Shown piece by piece: positions 19,370 through 29,043 of a stretch of DNA of 64,000 nucleotides (position 1 is its first letter; every line of letters starts with the position of its first letter). Origin of the DNA: Anodontia alba (taxonomy: Eukaryota; Mollusca; Bivalvia; Lucinida; Lucinidae); contig OZ024823.1 of NCBI GenBank assembly GCA_964016985.1, positions 35,383,687 to 35,447,686 on the forward strand, given 5' to 3'. The notes beneath the pieces are model-generated. The model did no database searches and was not told where the DNA came from. It worked only from the letters and a program-made list of their open reading frames with translations. Made by a program: the position numbers and the translations under genes.

Positions 19370-20126
19370 CGACTGCCTTTGAATGATTCACCTGGACAAT
19401 CTTTAGAGGGTACGGTCCTCGAAAATGCGGATTCCATTAAATACCTACGAGTAACAATCACACATGACTTGAGATGGAATAAACATATCAGCAATATGTA
19501 TACTAAGGCAAATAGAACTCTTGGTTTCGTGAGACGAAATCTTTATCAATGTCTTCAGGATGTAAAAGAGGCCGCATATAGGGGACTTGTTCGCCCCATT
19601 TTGGAGTTTGGCAGCTGCGTTTGGGATCCCCAAGGCGTGGTTCTTCAACAAGAAATCGAAAAAGTTCAGAATAGGGCTGCTAGGTTTGTTAGTAGCAATT
19701 ACTATTTTGAAACTAGGAGTATGACTGGAATACTGCAAAAAACTAAGATATGAGTCTCTCAAGAAAAAGAAGAGAGACAGTAGATTGATTCTTCTATACA
19801 ATGGTCCAAGGGGTGCTGCCAGCATCCCAACAGATGATCTTATCACCTCAATTAGGCGCAGTAGAAATCATCGATCTTTGACTTTTCAGACCCCCGCTGC
19901 AAGAACTGATATTTACAAGGGCTCCTTCTTCCCTCAAACAATCAGATATTGGAATGTCCTTCCAGATTCGATCATTACGTCTGCTGAAGAGACAGAGGAT
20001 GGTATGGCTAGGTTTACTTCTCTGATGAGAGCTAAGGACTAACTTTCCATATCACAAATCCTGGTGAATGAATGCCATTAGACGTATCACCAGTAGAAAT
20101 TCTGATTCTGATCTGATTCTGACCTG
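19370..20126 (+). pseudogene. 5'-truncated non-LTR retrotransposon (LINE), RT C-terminal fragment
   Basis: The frame 19379-19753 encodes IKYLRVTITHDLRWNKHI, then GFVRRNL and LVRPILEFGSCVWDP. This is the segment after the catalytic YADD of CR1/Jockey-like reverse transcriptases. The coding sequence continues in another frame at 19785-20042 (IYKGSFFPQTIRYWNVLPDS), which is the usual C-terminus, so there is at least one frameshift. The catalytic part is missing (5' truncation). The tail ends in a short tctgattctgatctgattct repeat, typical of LINE 3' ends. Dead copy in intron 1 of the PR/SET gene, same orientation. Confidence 0.85.
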
Positions 20127-20164
20127 GCGCTTTCATCTCAGTTCGTCAGAAGCATATCAGATAC

Positions 20165-21496
20165 TACGTGGGTCCTGCAAAAAGTTTCGGATTATTTCAG
20201 TGCTACGTTTTATCAAACATATTCTTATTACAAACCTTCAAAGTATTCCCCCTTTACTGAAACACATTTTGTAACCTTTTTACCGAGTCGCGAAAAGCAG
20301 ATAAATAGTCTTCTTTTGGTATCTGTTGGAGACACTGATAAATAGCGCTGCCAAAAGAACTTCTAGACGTATACTTATTTCCAGAAAGCATTTTCTTAAG
20401 CCTTGGAAATAAAAAGAAGTCACAGGGACTCGGGCCAGGTGAATAAGGTGGATGGTTTAAAACTTTCACCTTTCCAGAAGCCAAAAAAAGACTTAACAAC
20501 CTCACACTTACGAGAGGGGGCGTTGTCATGTGAATGGTGGACTCCTGACCATCCTATGCTTGATCGTTTCTTATTGTACAACTCTTTCACTTTCTTCAGT
20601 ACAGAATTCTCGTAGAATCGGCCAGTGACTGTATGACCAGATGGACAAGGCACTTGAACGACTGGCCCACTTGAATTAAAGAAAATTGCGTACAACATCT
20701 TTTTCGAACTTATGGTTCTCTTGGCAATACATAGGCGTTTTTTATCTTATAGCTTCCATTGCTTAATATCAGTCCTTCTTTGTGGCTCAAACATGTGCAC
20801 CCAGGTTTCATCACCTGTTAGCAAGTTAGAAATAACCCGACTATTATAGCCTTTGTATGTTTTCAAAAGTTCCCGAGCACATTTAATGCATTATGTCTTT
20901 TGCTCCTCAGTGAGCAGATGAGGTACCCACATAGCGCAAACGTTTCTCAGGTCCAAACGCTTTTTTTTTCAGAATTGTTTGCACACTGCCTTTTGATATT
21001 CCAGTACAGCTAGCTATATCTGTGACAGACAAGCGCGCATCCTGTTCGACCACTTTACAGCAGCGATGTTAGCCTTGGTAACAGAGATTGTAGGCCTTCC
21101 AGGACGGATATCATCTTCAACAGAAAACTTCCCAGCTTTAAAACTTTAACCCACCTAAAACTGTGCGCATTGAAATGGACTGAGGTCCATATATACCACA
21201 CAATTCATTAAATATCTGCTTTGAATCTATATTAAACCTAATGCGGCATTTAATGTAGCTACGAATTTCAGTCTTCTGGTCCATGTTCCAGTGTAACTAG
21301 TAAATTGGTCAGTGTATATGACTGCATCTATTTCAATTTGAAATAACTCGGTCAGTTGGAAAGCAATTTCCACGAAATAAACGGGTATCGTTAGCTATTC
21401 AACACGCCATTCAAATGCAGTGAAGCATTTTAAGATATACTAGGGATAAAACTAAGTAAGCCTATTAGTGACAAAACTTTTTGCACGACCCTCGTA
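20165..21496 (-). mobile_element. mariner element, copy 1 (about 1.33 kb)
   Basis: Terminal inverted repeats (ACGTGGGTCCTGCAAAAAG on the left; CTTTTTGCACGACCCTCGT on the right) are flanked by TA on each side. The length and the encoded transposase are those of mariner elements. A second copy lies at 23850-25372. Confidence 0.9.
20254..21284 (-). pseudogene. mariner transposase, frameshifted
   Basis: Reading on the minus strand from ATG at 21284 the pieces are: an N-terminal helix-turn-helix region; then TGDETWVHMFEP with the first catalytic Asp; then HDNAPSRK with the second; and PPYSPGPSPCDFFLFP with the third, about 34 residues after the second (DD34D). The pieces fall in different frames, with stops and shifts between them, so no full-length transposase is made. 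The span of about 343 codons equals a normal mariner transposase. Confidence 0.85.
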
Positions 21497-21944
21497 TAAC
21501 TCAAAACGTCTACTGATAATCGTAACGCTATAGAACCAGTTGGATTTTGACACTGTACTACGGAAATCATTTTCATACACATTTTTATACACTCGTTTAA
21601 CTTCCATTTCATTATTTGAAGCAACTGCAGAAATTTCAAAGCTACATAAAGCTTTTAAAAACATGATTAATAATTCTTGTCTACTTCAATAATGTTGGTC
21701 AACGTTAAAGAGACACTTAATGGAAACGAATAGCTAATCAAGGTGACATTCGGCGGGAATCATAATAAAAAATAGAGCCATTCTAGTGTATTTTTTTGTT
21801 TTTTGTCTGCATCGTTACAGATTGTGACCCCGTCCTGCATCAACAAAAACAATAACACTTTCTTTTCGGCTAACTGAAAATCAAGCAATTGCCATGCCCT
21901 TTTCTAAGCAGTTCCTAAATTCAAATTAACGATATGATTTTTAG

Positions 21945-22110
21945 ATATGCGAAGATGGAAAGCCCAGTCGTATGGTGGATGGGAGTGACAAGTCGAAATC
22001 AAACTGGATGAGATATGTCAACTGCGCACCATCCGAGTCGGAACAAAATCTCGTAGCTTTCCAGTTTAAAGGAGAAGTTTATTACCGCACCTACAAAACA
22101 ATCCCACCTG
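21945..22110 (+). CDS. exon 2 in window: middle of PR/SET domain
   Basis: 166 bases with acceptor atttttag and donor cctg/gtaata, entering in phase 0 and leaving after one base of a codon. It encodes [13 protein letters not shown], then [10 protein letters not shown], then EQNLVAFQF and [19 protein letters not shown] and EQNLVAFQ are signature strands of the PRDM9/7 PR/SET domain that form the cofactor and peptide pockets. The preceding exon ends GYAWQ, which joins directly to this exon as in PRDM proteins. Confidence 0.88.
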
Positions 22111-22119
22111 GTAATAATC

Positions 22120-22200
22120 TCGACTCTTATTGTTTTTTTTTTTTTTGTTTTGTTTTTTTTTTTTTTTGTTTTGTTTTTTATGTTGGTAATACATACTATT
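22120..22200. repeat. T/TTTTG low-complexity tract
   Basis: Runs of T broken by gttttg directly after the exon 2 donor site. The apparent Phe-rich ORFs in this tract are artefacts. Confidence 0.85.
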
Positions 22201-22204
22201 TGGC

Positions 22205-22432
22205 TACTTAAGTCCGTCTTAAGGAGAATTTATACAATTTCAAAGGCGATAATTCTCTCAAATTTTGTTTTTGTGGTGTTGCATTGCACTGGGAGCAGAT
22301 TCTCTCCTTTTATAGTAGACCCACTTTCAGAAGTGCATGGTATGCAGAAAAGCGAACAGGATGTCATAAAAATTATCTCCCTTGTAAAAATGGCAGAAAC
22401 TACCAGGTGTATCCAGTTACCTTTTAGATGAA
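22205..22432. mobile_element. foldback MITE (aaggggaa..ccttt family), diverged
   Basis: Contains ...gggagcagattctctccttttatagtagacccact, also seen around 51425-51600, 54570-54720 and 58363-58602. It is non-coding and in intron 2. Confidence 0.5.
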
Positions 22433-23424
22433 TAATATGATCAGAAGCAGACCTACAGCATGCAGCTTTGCACTGCAACAACACGCTATATTTCTATAAA
22501 TAAATAAACATAAAAGTAGATGAGTAAATACATGTTGTTTTTTTTTTTCAGATTGCACCCCCTGTGTCAATAGTCCTGGGCCCTATTAATTGCTCATGTC
22601 TGTCTGCCTGTGCATTACACTTGAGGGCACCAAGCTTATATCATCAATTTCTACAGTTTTAGGCACAAAGTTTATATCATCAACTTCTCATACAGTTTTC
22701 ATGAAATCTTGTTGGTAGTTTAATTGTAACAAAGTATTTATAAAGAATCTGGATGTGAAGTTTGTGTAATTGGTTCACTGACTCATTTGACTGTAATGTG
22801 TACACAATGAACATGTAGATGTGTTTTCGGTGGCTATAGAATAGTTTTTGGTCTAAGAAACAGCTTGTTATTTTGATCATTACCCTGAGAATTGCCGTAT
22901 TTGCACAGTATTGGTGGGGTAAGATACCTATTTAATCAAATCATCCTACAAGTTTCAGGAAACATTTTAGAACTTTGAATGTATATCAGTGGAATAACGA
23001 ACGTATGCACATGTGCTTTTGAATAGCACCAAATAGGGCTTAATGCGCTTTCATCTGATAATACTTTATCCTTTTCTATCTGTTAAAATTCCGGCGTCTG
23101 GGTCCGTGCGTGTAAATACTATATTTGTCATTAACAAAGGTAAGACACATATAGCTATAAAGACACAATCGTATAGTTTATTCACAAGCTTAAGGGGACT
23201 GGATACATTTCAAAGATTTTCCATCATTTTGTACAAGAGAGATGGTTGTTGTGGCTTCCTTGCAGTTCATGCAACGTTGGTTTCATATGTGTGGCATTTG
23301 TTTTGTCATTTTTTGTTCCTCATCCATCCCTTTTCTGTTTCCTCGGAAAGGCTGTGATTGTACTATTTCTTGAGTATCTTGCAGACCATACATAATCATA
23401 ATCGAATCAAAAAAAAAAGGACAT
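22433..23424. other. intron 2 sequence, no feature recognised
   Basis: AT-rich. Short ORFs are present but none has protein-like composition. A piece around 23190-23300 resembles part of the MITE at 58363-58602. Confidence 0.4.
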
Positions 23425-23636
23425 TAACCCTAGTCCTGCTCAACCCAGATATACCCTGCCTTTGCAAACAGTGTAGATCCAGATCAGTTGGCTTCTGAAG
23501 AAGCCAACTGATCTGGATCTGCACTGTTTGCCATTAAGTTTGTGAATTTGTATCAAAAGCTTGGATTAAGAAATCTGATTGCTGAAAATTAGAAGTGGGT
23601 GTGACGTCTTAATTTATTCAGCATGACAAGGGTTAA
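23425..23636. mobile_element. MITE family 2 (TTAACCCTTGTC ends), copy 1
   Basis: About 212 bases with inverted ends ttaaccctagtcctgct and agcatgacaagggttaa. A perfect hairpin of agatcagttggcttct type lies inside. Other copies are at 49804-50016, 54184-54364, 55190-55388 and 60452-60653. Confidence 0.85.
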
Positions 23637-23849
23637 CCACTCTTGAAGATTTCAAAATTGTTTTTATGCTTGTCGCCATTTTGAAAAATAAATGAGACTA
23701 TTACTTCAAATATTTTTAATAAAGTCCCTAATAATACGGTATTTTACCTCTTACCAATAGAGCTTCTCTGATGACCATTTATTTATTTTTGCTGATCTGC
23801 ACATTCGTATTTGCCAGAAACCCGTTTTTAAATGTGAAGTTTTGCAGCT

Positions 23850-25372
23850 TACGAGGGTCCTGCAAAAACTTTTGTCACTGGGTTCGGATTACTTCAGTGC
23901 TTTTTATAAAACTTGTTTTTATTACAAACCTTCAAAGTATTCCCCCTATACTGAAACACATTTTTGTAACCTTTTTACCCAGTCGCGAAAAGCAGATAAA
24001 TATTCTTCTTTTGGTATCTGTTGGAGACACAGATAAATAGCGCTGCCAAGAGAACTTCTAGACGTATACTTGTTTCCAGAAAGCATTTACTTAAGCCTTG
24101 GAAATAAAAAGAAGTCACAGGGACTCAGGTCAGGTGCATAAGATGGATGGTTTAAAACTTCCACCTTTTCAGAAGCCAAAAAAGACTTAACAACCTCACA
24201 CTTATGAGAGGAGGCGTTGTCATGTATAAGGTGGACTCCTGACCATCCTTTGCTTGGTCGTTTCTAATTTGTAAAACTCTTTCACTTTCTTCAGTATAGA
24301 ATTCTTGTAGAATCGGCCAGTGACTGTATGACCAGATGGACAAGGCACTTGAACGACTGGCCTATTTGAATTAAAGAAAATTGCGTACAACATCTTTTTC
24401 GAACTTATGGTTCTCTTGGCAATACATAGGCGTTTTTTTATCTTTTCGCTTCCATTGCTTATTATCAACCCTTCTTTGTGGCTCAAACATGTGCACCGAG
24501 GCTTCATCACCTGTTAGCAAGTTAGAAATAACCCGATATTACAGCCTTTGTATGTTTTCAAAAGTTCCCGGGCTTATTTAATGCGTTGTCTTTTGCTCCT
24601 CAGTGAGCAAATGAGGTACCCACCAAGCGCAAACCTTTCACAGGTCCAAACGCTTTTTCAGAATTGTTTGCACACTGCCTTCTGATATTCCAGTACAACT
24701 AGCTATATCTTTGACAGACAGTCACGCATCCTGTTTGACCACAATCTTTACAGCAGCGATGTAAGCCTTGGCAACAGAGATTTTAGGCCTTCCAGATATC
24801 ATCTTCAACAGAAAATTTCCCAGTTTTAAAAGCTTTAACCCACCTAAACACTGTGCACAGTGAAATGGTCTGGGGTCCACATACACCACACAATTCATTA
24901 AATATCTGCTTTGAATCTGTATTAAGCCTAATGCGGCATTTAATATAGCTACGAATTTCAGTCTTCTGGTCCATGTTCCAATATCATCTTCAACAGAAAA
25001 TTTCTCAGCTTTAACCTTTTTTAACCAACCTAAAAACTGTGCGCATTGAAATGGTCTGAGGTCCATATATACCACACAATTCATTAAATATCTGCTTTGA
25101 ATCTATATAAAGCCTAATGCGGCATTTAATGGAGCTAAGAATTTCAGTCTTCTGGTCCATGTTCCAATGTAACTAGTAAATTGGTCAGTGTATATGACTG
25201 CATCTATTTCAATTTGAAATAACTCGGTCAGTTGGAAAGCAATTTCCACGAAATAAACGGGTATCGTTAGCTATTCAACACACCATTCAAGTACACTGAA
25301 GTATTTTAAAATATGCCTGGGATAAAACTAAGGAAGGCTATTAATGACAGACCTTTTTGCACGACCCTCGTA
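23850..25372 (-). mobile_element. mariner element, copy 2, with internal duplication
   Basis: Same family as 20165-21496. TA-flanked ends carry ACGAGGGTCCTGCAAAAA and its inverted counterpart. It encodes the same transposase pieces on the minus strand, broken by frameshifts and stops. An internal segment of about 190 bases (roughly 24795-24980) is tandemly repeated at 24981-25165, so the N-terminal transposase region occurs twice. Dead copy. Confidence 0.88.
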
Positions 25373-25559
25373 TTAAATATTCAAAATTGCGGCACCCTCG
25401 ATCCACAGTAGATCTAAAAAAATGTACATCAATAACTTTATTGTTTTTCATCCGGTTGTGATCATATTTGTGTTGGTTTTCATCTGGTTGTGATCAAATT
25501 TGTTCGATATCTATTTTTATTTCAGCTGATTTGTTTTCAGTGTTACAAATAATCATCAG

Positions 25560-26200
25560 ATAGATTGTGACTGCAGTTAAACTACCCCCTGGTAGTTTTT
25601 TTCTACTGACCGTTCTAAGGCGGTGGTCCTGGTGTTAATCTTACTCTTTGTAACTCTTTCTGTTTTTTCTGTATGTGTTGTGATGCTAGCATTGTGGTCA
25701 CCGTCTTCAACAGCTGCCCACTTTGCTTTCTGTTTTACTAGTTGTTTTGTGATGCTAGCATTTTGGTCATCTTCAACAGCTGCCTATTTTGCTTTCTGTT
25801 TTACTTGTTGTGATTAAGAGTGGCATCGGGACCCAGAGTGAAGTTGGCTTGCTGTAAAAGTGTTTTAAACCCCCCGGTGGTTTGCTCTACCGACCGTTCT
25901 AAGGAGGTGGTCCCGGTGTTAGTCTTACTCTTTGTTGCTTTGTGGTTTATTCTACGAGGCGATTTGTTGTTTGTCTTTCCGTGTGTCATTTTGTTCTTGT
26001 GTTTTCGAGTCCTTTTAGATTTTGCGATTACATCGCTTGGGGAAGAGAGAGCTAATCTTAGTGTTTTTCGTACGTTTGTTCGGTTTGTGCTTGTTTAGAT
26101 CTGTCGGTTTCCTCGTCCTCTTGGTGTCTGGGAAGGGCTGCGGTTTGTGATTGTGGCACTCCCTTGACTTTTCCCTTACCTTTTTTTACCTCTCTGATGA
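25560..26200 (+). repeat. two copies of a GGTGGTCC-rich repeat, possible LINE 5' end
   Basis: Sequences around 25585-25660 and 25868-25940 share ccgttctaaggNGGTGGTCC then cggtgttaNtcttactcttt. A short LINE tail-like string (tacctctctgatgagagctaag) occurs at 26190. No intact ORF. Confidence 0.45.
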
Positions 26201-26404
26201 GAGCTAAGAACTTACTTAGATTTTTAACATAGGTTGAAAATTTGAATTTAGCGCTCCTGCTGCACAGATACAGGTTTGGTGTGGACATATATGGCTGCAG
26301 ATAGCTTGTTTATTCTAAAAGGAACAACGTTTGAGCGCAGTGATCACACATGCAAAACTGAAAACTGCTGGTGTGGAGTTATCATGGCCAAACTAGCTAG
26401 TTTT

Positions 26405-26677
26405 CATTACGAAAACACGTCTATTCAAATATACTGAAAATTTTATCACCAAACATGAAAGTTTTCTGTTAAAAATTCTAATATTTTTCATATTTCAGCT
26501 CAAAACGTAGACTGGGTACTCGTTAGAACTGCCTCGACGAGGCGGTCATAACGAGTACCCACAATTTATGTTTTTAGCAAAATAAGAAAAATAATGTATA
26601 CCCCTGTAAAACCCAGTTTTACAATATAAAAGTTGGGTTTAAAGGGGTCAAAATTATATAGGCATGTTTTGGTGATG
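26405..26677 (+). mobile_element. MITE family 1, copy 2
   Basis: Inverted ends cattacgaaaacac and tgttttggtgatg with a central ggtactcgttagaactgcc hairpin. Same family as 17875-18150. Confidence 0.85.
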
Positions 26678-26697
26678 TGGCATGATTAATGACCCTC

Positions 26698-26700
<3 letters not shown>

Positions 26701-26785
<85 letters not shown>
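26701..26785. repeat. TA dinucleotide microsatellite
   Basis: An unbroken run of about 40 TA units. It explains the Ile-Tyr repeat ORFs on both strands, which are not genes. Confidence 0.97.
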
Positions 26786-26789
<4 letters not shown>

Positions 26790-27361
26790 TCCCAGAATCC
26801 AGAAAATATAAACTACACTATATTGAAGAACGGACGAGACATTTTCCGGCCACCAACCGGCACTAAGAACAGCTTTAGTGAAGATATATAGATTCTGAAA
26901 GGAATGACCCTTGAGCGAAATGAACATACACAAAACTAAAAATGGCTAGCTGAAAGGGCAAGTTTTCTGAGCAAGACTGGCTAGTATGACACTAACGTTA
27001 GCTGAAATGCAGTGAGCCAGTACATGGATCATTTAAATATTTAGATCTTCACAAACAGATTCTAAATGGAATTGCCGTTGACAGCTATGAACACTTCGCA
27101 AAGTTTTCTAAGCCTGACTAGCTAGTTTTGGCCAATTAGGCCTAATCGGTCACCCTCATAAGTTTTCAAGATTCCCAAAATGTGCTATAGTAGGTTTGTA
27201 ATTATTTAGAATTTTGATCCAGCTATCAGCATTTATTTCAGTGCAGTGAGTTGCATCTTTAAAAATACTGTACAGTAAAACAGGATATCAGATTATTTCA
27301 TCTGTCACCGGGTATAGGTATATGATACACTTGTACTGCCTTGCGGTACAAGCCGGCTTTT
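26786..27361. other. intron 2 sequence upstream of element B
   Basis: No ORF of note. A perfect hairpin CTTGTAC/GTACAAG lies at about 27330-27352, just before the tRNA-like sequence. No LTR copy matching 34486-35403 is found here. Confidence 0.4.
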
Positions 27362-27428
27362 ATAGCGACGTGGTAGAGTGTAGGACTTTGAGTCCAGCGG
27401 ACCGGGTTCGATTCCCGGTCGGGGAAAA
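27362..27428 (+). repeat. tRNA-like sequence (SINE-type or pseudo-tRNA)
   Basis: It has a perfect B box (ggttcgattcc) in a GACCGGG/CCCGGTC T-arm, an anticodon-arm-like ggactttgagtcc (TTG, as in tRNA-Gln) and a D-arm-like tagcgacgtggtagagtg. The 5' and 3' acceptor strands do not pair, so it is not a functional tRNA. A tRNA-derived repeat head is the better reading. Confidence 0.6.
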
Positions 27429-27460
27429 ATGTTATTTCCATTTTTTCACCTGATTTTCAG

Positions 27461-28030
27461 TGTTTTCCAGGTGCCAGGTTTTCTGATTATTATTTTTGGT
27501 TGAAAAATAATTTGCATAAGAAAGTTAGGCAGTTTGGTCAAATTGTTTTATATATTTGGCTTGGCACATGTGACTTTACTTATAAAAAAGGTAGAGAAAT
27601 TAATTTACGCCATGCTGATGACAATGCAGCAGTTTCTTATTTGAAATTTCAAATTGACAGATATTTTTACTTTGTTGCAAATTTTCCTACTGTTTCTATT
27701 ATCTTTCTGGAAATTCCTTACTATTCTCTTGAAGCTTATTATTCAAGTAAAGGACATAGGGATCCGACCATCCTTCGTTCACAGGATCTTGTTCTTAAAG
27801 AAAGAGTAGCTCTTGTGAATGAATATATTAAAGAAGTGAACCAGTTTACCTCTGTGATCTCTCCTCGCTTTAATTTTGATTTAATACGTTTTCACAAATC
27901 TAAAGGAGACGATCACAAGAGAGCCAAAATTAGTTTTGTAAATTTTAAAGATGGAATACATCCAAAACTAACATTGGCAAGATATTGGACAAAAAGAATT
28001 GTAGCACACATTTTGGTAGATTGTGTTTAG
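27461..28030 (+). CDS. SGNH/GDSL-hydrolase-like ORF upstream of element B gag
   Basis: The frame is open from before 27461, possibly after the acceptor-like ttttcag, to the stop at 28028-28030, about 190 codons. It encodes IVLYIWLGTCDFT, resembling the GTND block of SGNH hydrolases; then VSIIFLEIPYYS; and near the end VNFKDGIHPKLTLARYW, resembling the DxxH block with the catalytic Asp and His. The N-terminal GDS block with the nucleophilic Ser is not seen, so the domain is incomplete or spliced. It sits 300 bases upstream of the element B gag in the same direction, so it may be an ORF carried by the retroelement. The TTG at 27500 is an arbitrary start. Confidence 0.55.
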   Translation, partial: CFPGARFSDYYFWLKNNLHKKVRQFGQIVLYIWLGTCDFTYKKGREINLRHADDNAAVSYLKFQIDRYFYFVANFPTVSIIFLEIPYYSLEAYYSSKGHRDPTILRSQDLVLKERVALVNEYIKEVNQFTSVISPRFNFDLIRFHKSKGDDHKRAKISFVNFKDGIHPKLTLARYWTKRIVAHILVDCV

Positions 28031-28335
28031 CATTCATGCTTTGTTGTGTTATGATAGATGCTGGCTACACCAGGTTTAGATAGGCTAGATCATAGTGGAT
28101 GCCTGTGTTGATTCATTTTCATAGCATTGTATGATTGTTAACTACTTTCACTTGTGTTGCTGCTCCACATATCTTGTTATTAAAGTGTAGTGCAGATATT
28201 TCAGTCTATTTGATTCAGAACTTAATTGTGAAATAGTCATTTTTGTGTGAATATATTTTTCTGACAGTACAAGTGTATTGTCATTCGATATAGTTAATAG
28301 TTGTTGCAATATTAGTGTCTTAATAATAGTTCAAA

Positions 28336-29043
28336 ATGGCTGACAAAGGTCCCTCTGATGAAAAGCTTTCAAACATGGTTAAATGTTTGGAGGAAAAACA
28401 ATATAAAGTTCTCACTAAAGAAGAGTATGATATACTTTTGGGTATTAACCCTGATAAAATTGTAACTTCAGCTGGTACAGCAAGTGCTGTGTCTAGCACA
28501 CCAAAAACAGTTTGTGCAACTGGTGGAACAAAACCTAAAACAACATTTGCATTTCCAGGTATGTCACCAGTTCCACCTAGACTGCAGCTGAACAATTCCC
28601 AGTTGTATAACACCTCCTTTATGGCACCGCCCTACAATGTCCCAAAGTTACCTTTCTTTAGTGGCTCAGAGGAACCACAGAAAGGTGAAACAACATATGA
28701 AGTTTGGAGTTTTGAGGTGAAATGCCTCCAACAAAATCCCTTGTTACCTGAACATGTGGTCCTACAGTCTATTAGAACCTCACTTAAAGGGTCAGCCAGA
28801 GCTATGCTAGTCCCTTTAGGGGAAAATGCTACTGTAGCTGACATATTAAATAAACTTGATGGTTTTTATGGGAATGTGAGTTCTAGTGAGACTCACATTC
28901 AAACATTTTATAGTGATTATCAAAAAGATAGTGAATCTATCGTAGAGTATGGTTCGAGATTAGAACAAACTCTATCAAGAGCAGTTCGCTATGGGCACAT
29001 TGACTTTGTCGCAAAAGATGCCATGTTAAGAAGCAAATTTTAG
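28336..29043 (+). pseudogene. gag: gag of Ty3/gypsy element B, interrupted by an in-frame TAG
   Basis: ATG at 28336 (context tcaaaatggc) opens a frame of 235 codons that ends in TAG at 29041-29043. The same frame continues open for the next 1600 codons. Residues from about 95 form a capsid-like region (FFSGSEEPQKGETTYEVW, then YSDYQKDSESIVEYGSRLEQ). The stop falls at its C-terminal end. It could be an inactivating mutation or, less likely, a read-through stop. No CCHC knuckle lies before the stop. Confidence 0.85.

Noticed and set aside
24722..25084. A 120-codon novel gene on the minus strand
   Set aside because: It is the duplicated N-terminal segment of the decayed mariner transposase read across the duplication junction.
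26619..26933. Ile-Tyr repeat ORFs on both strands
   Set aside because: Artefact of the TA microsatellite.
27362..27428. Functional tRNA-Gln gene
   Set aside because: The T-arm and anticodon arm are good, but the two acceptor strands do not pair and the A box deviates, so it was called tRNA-like only.
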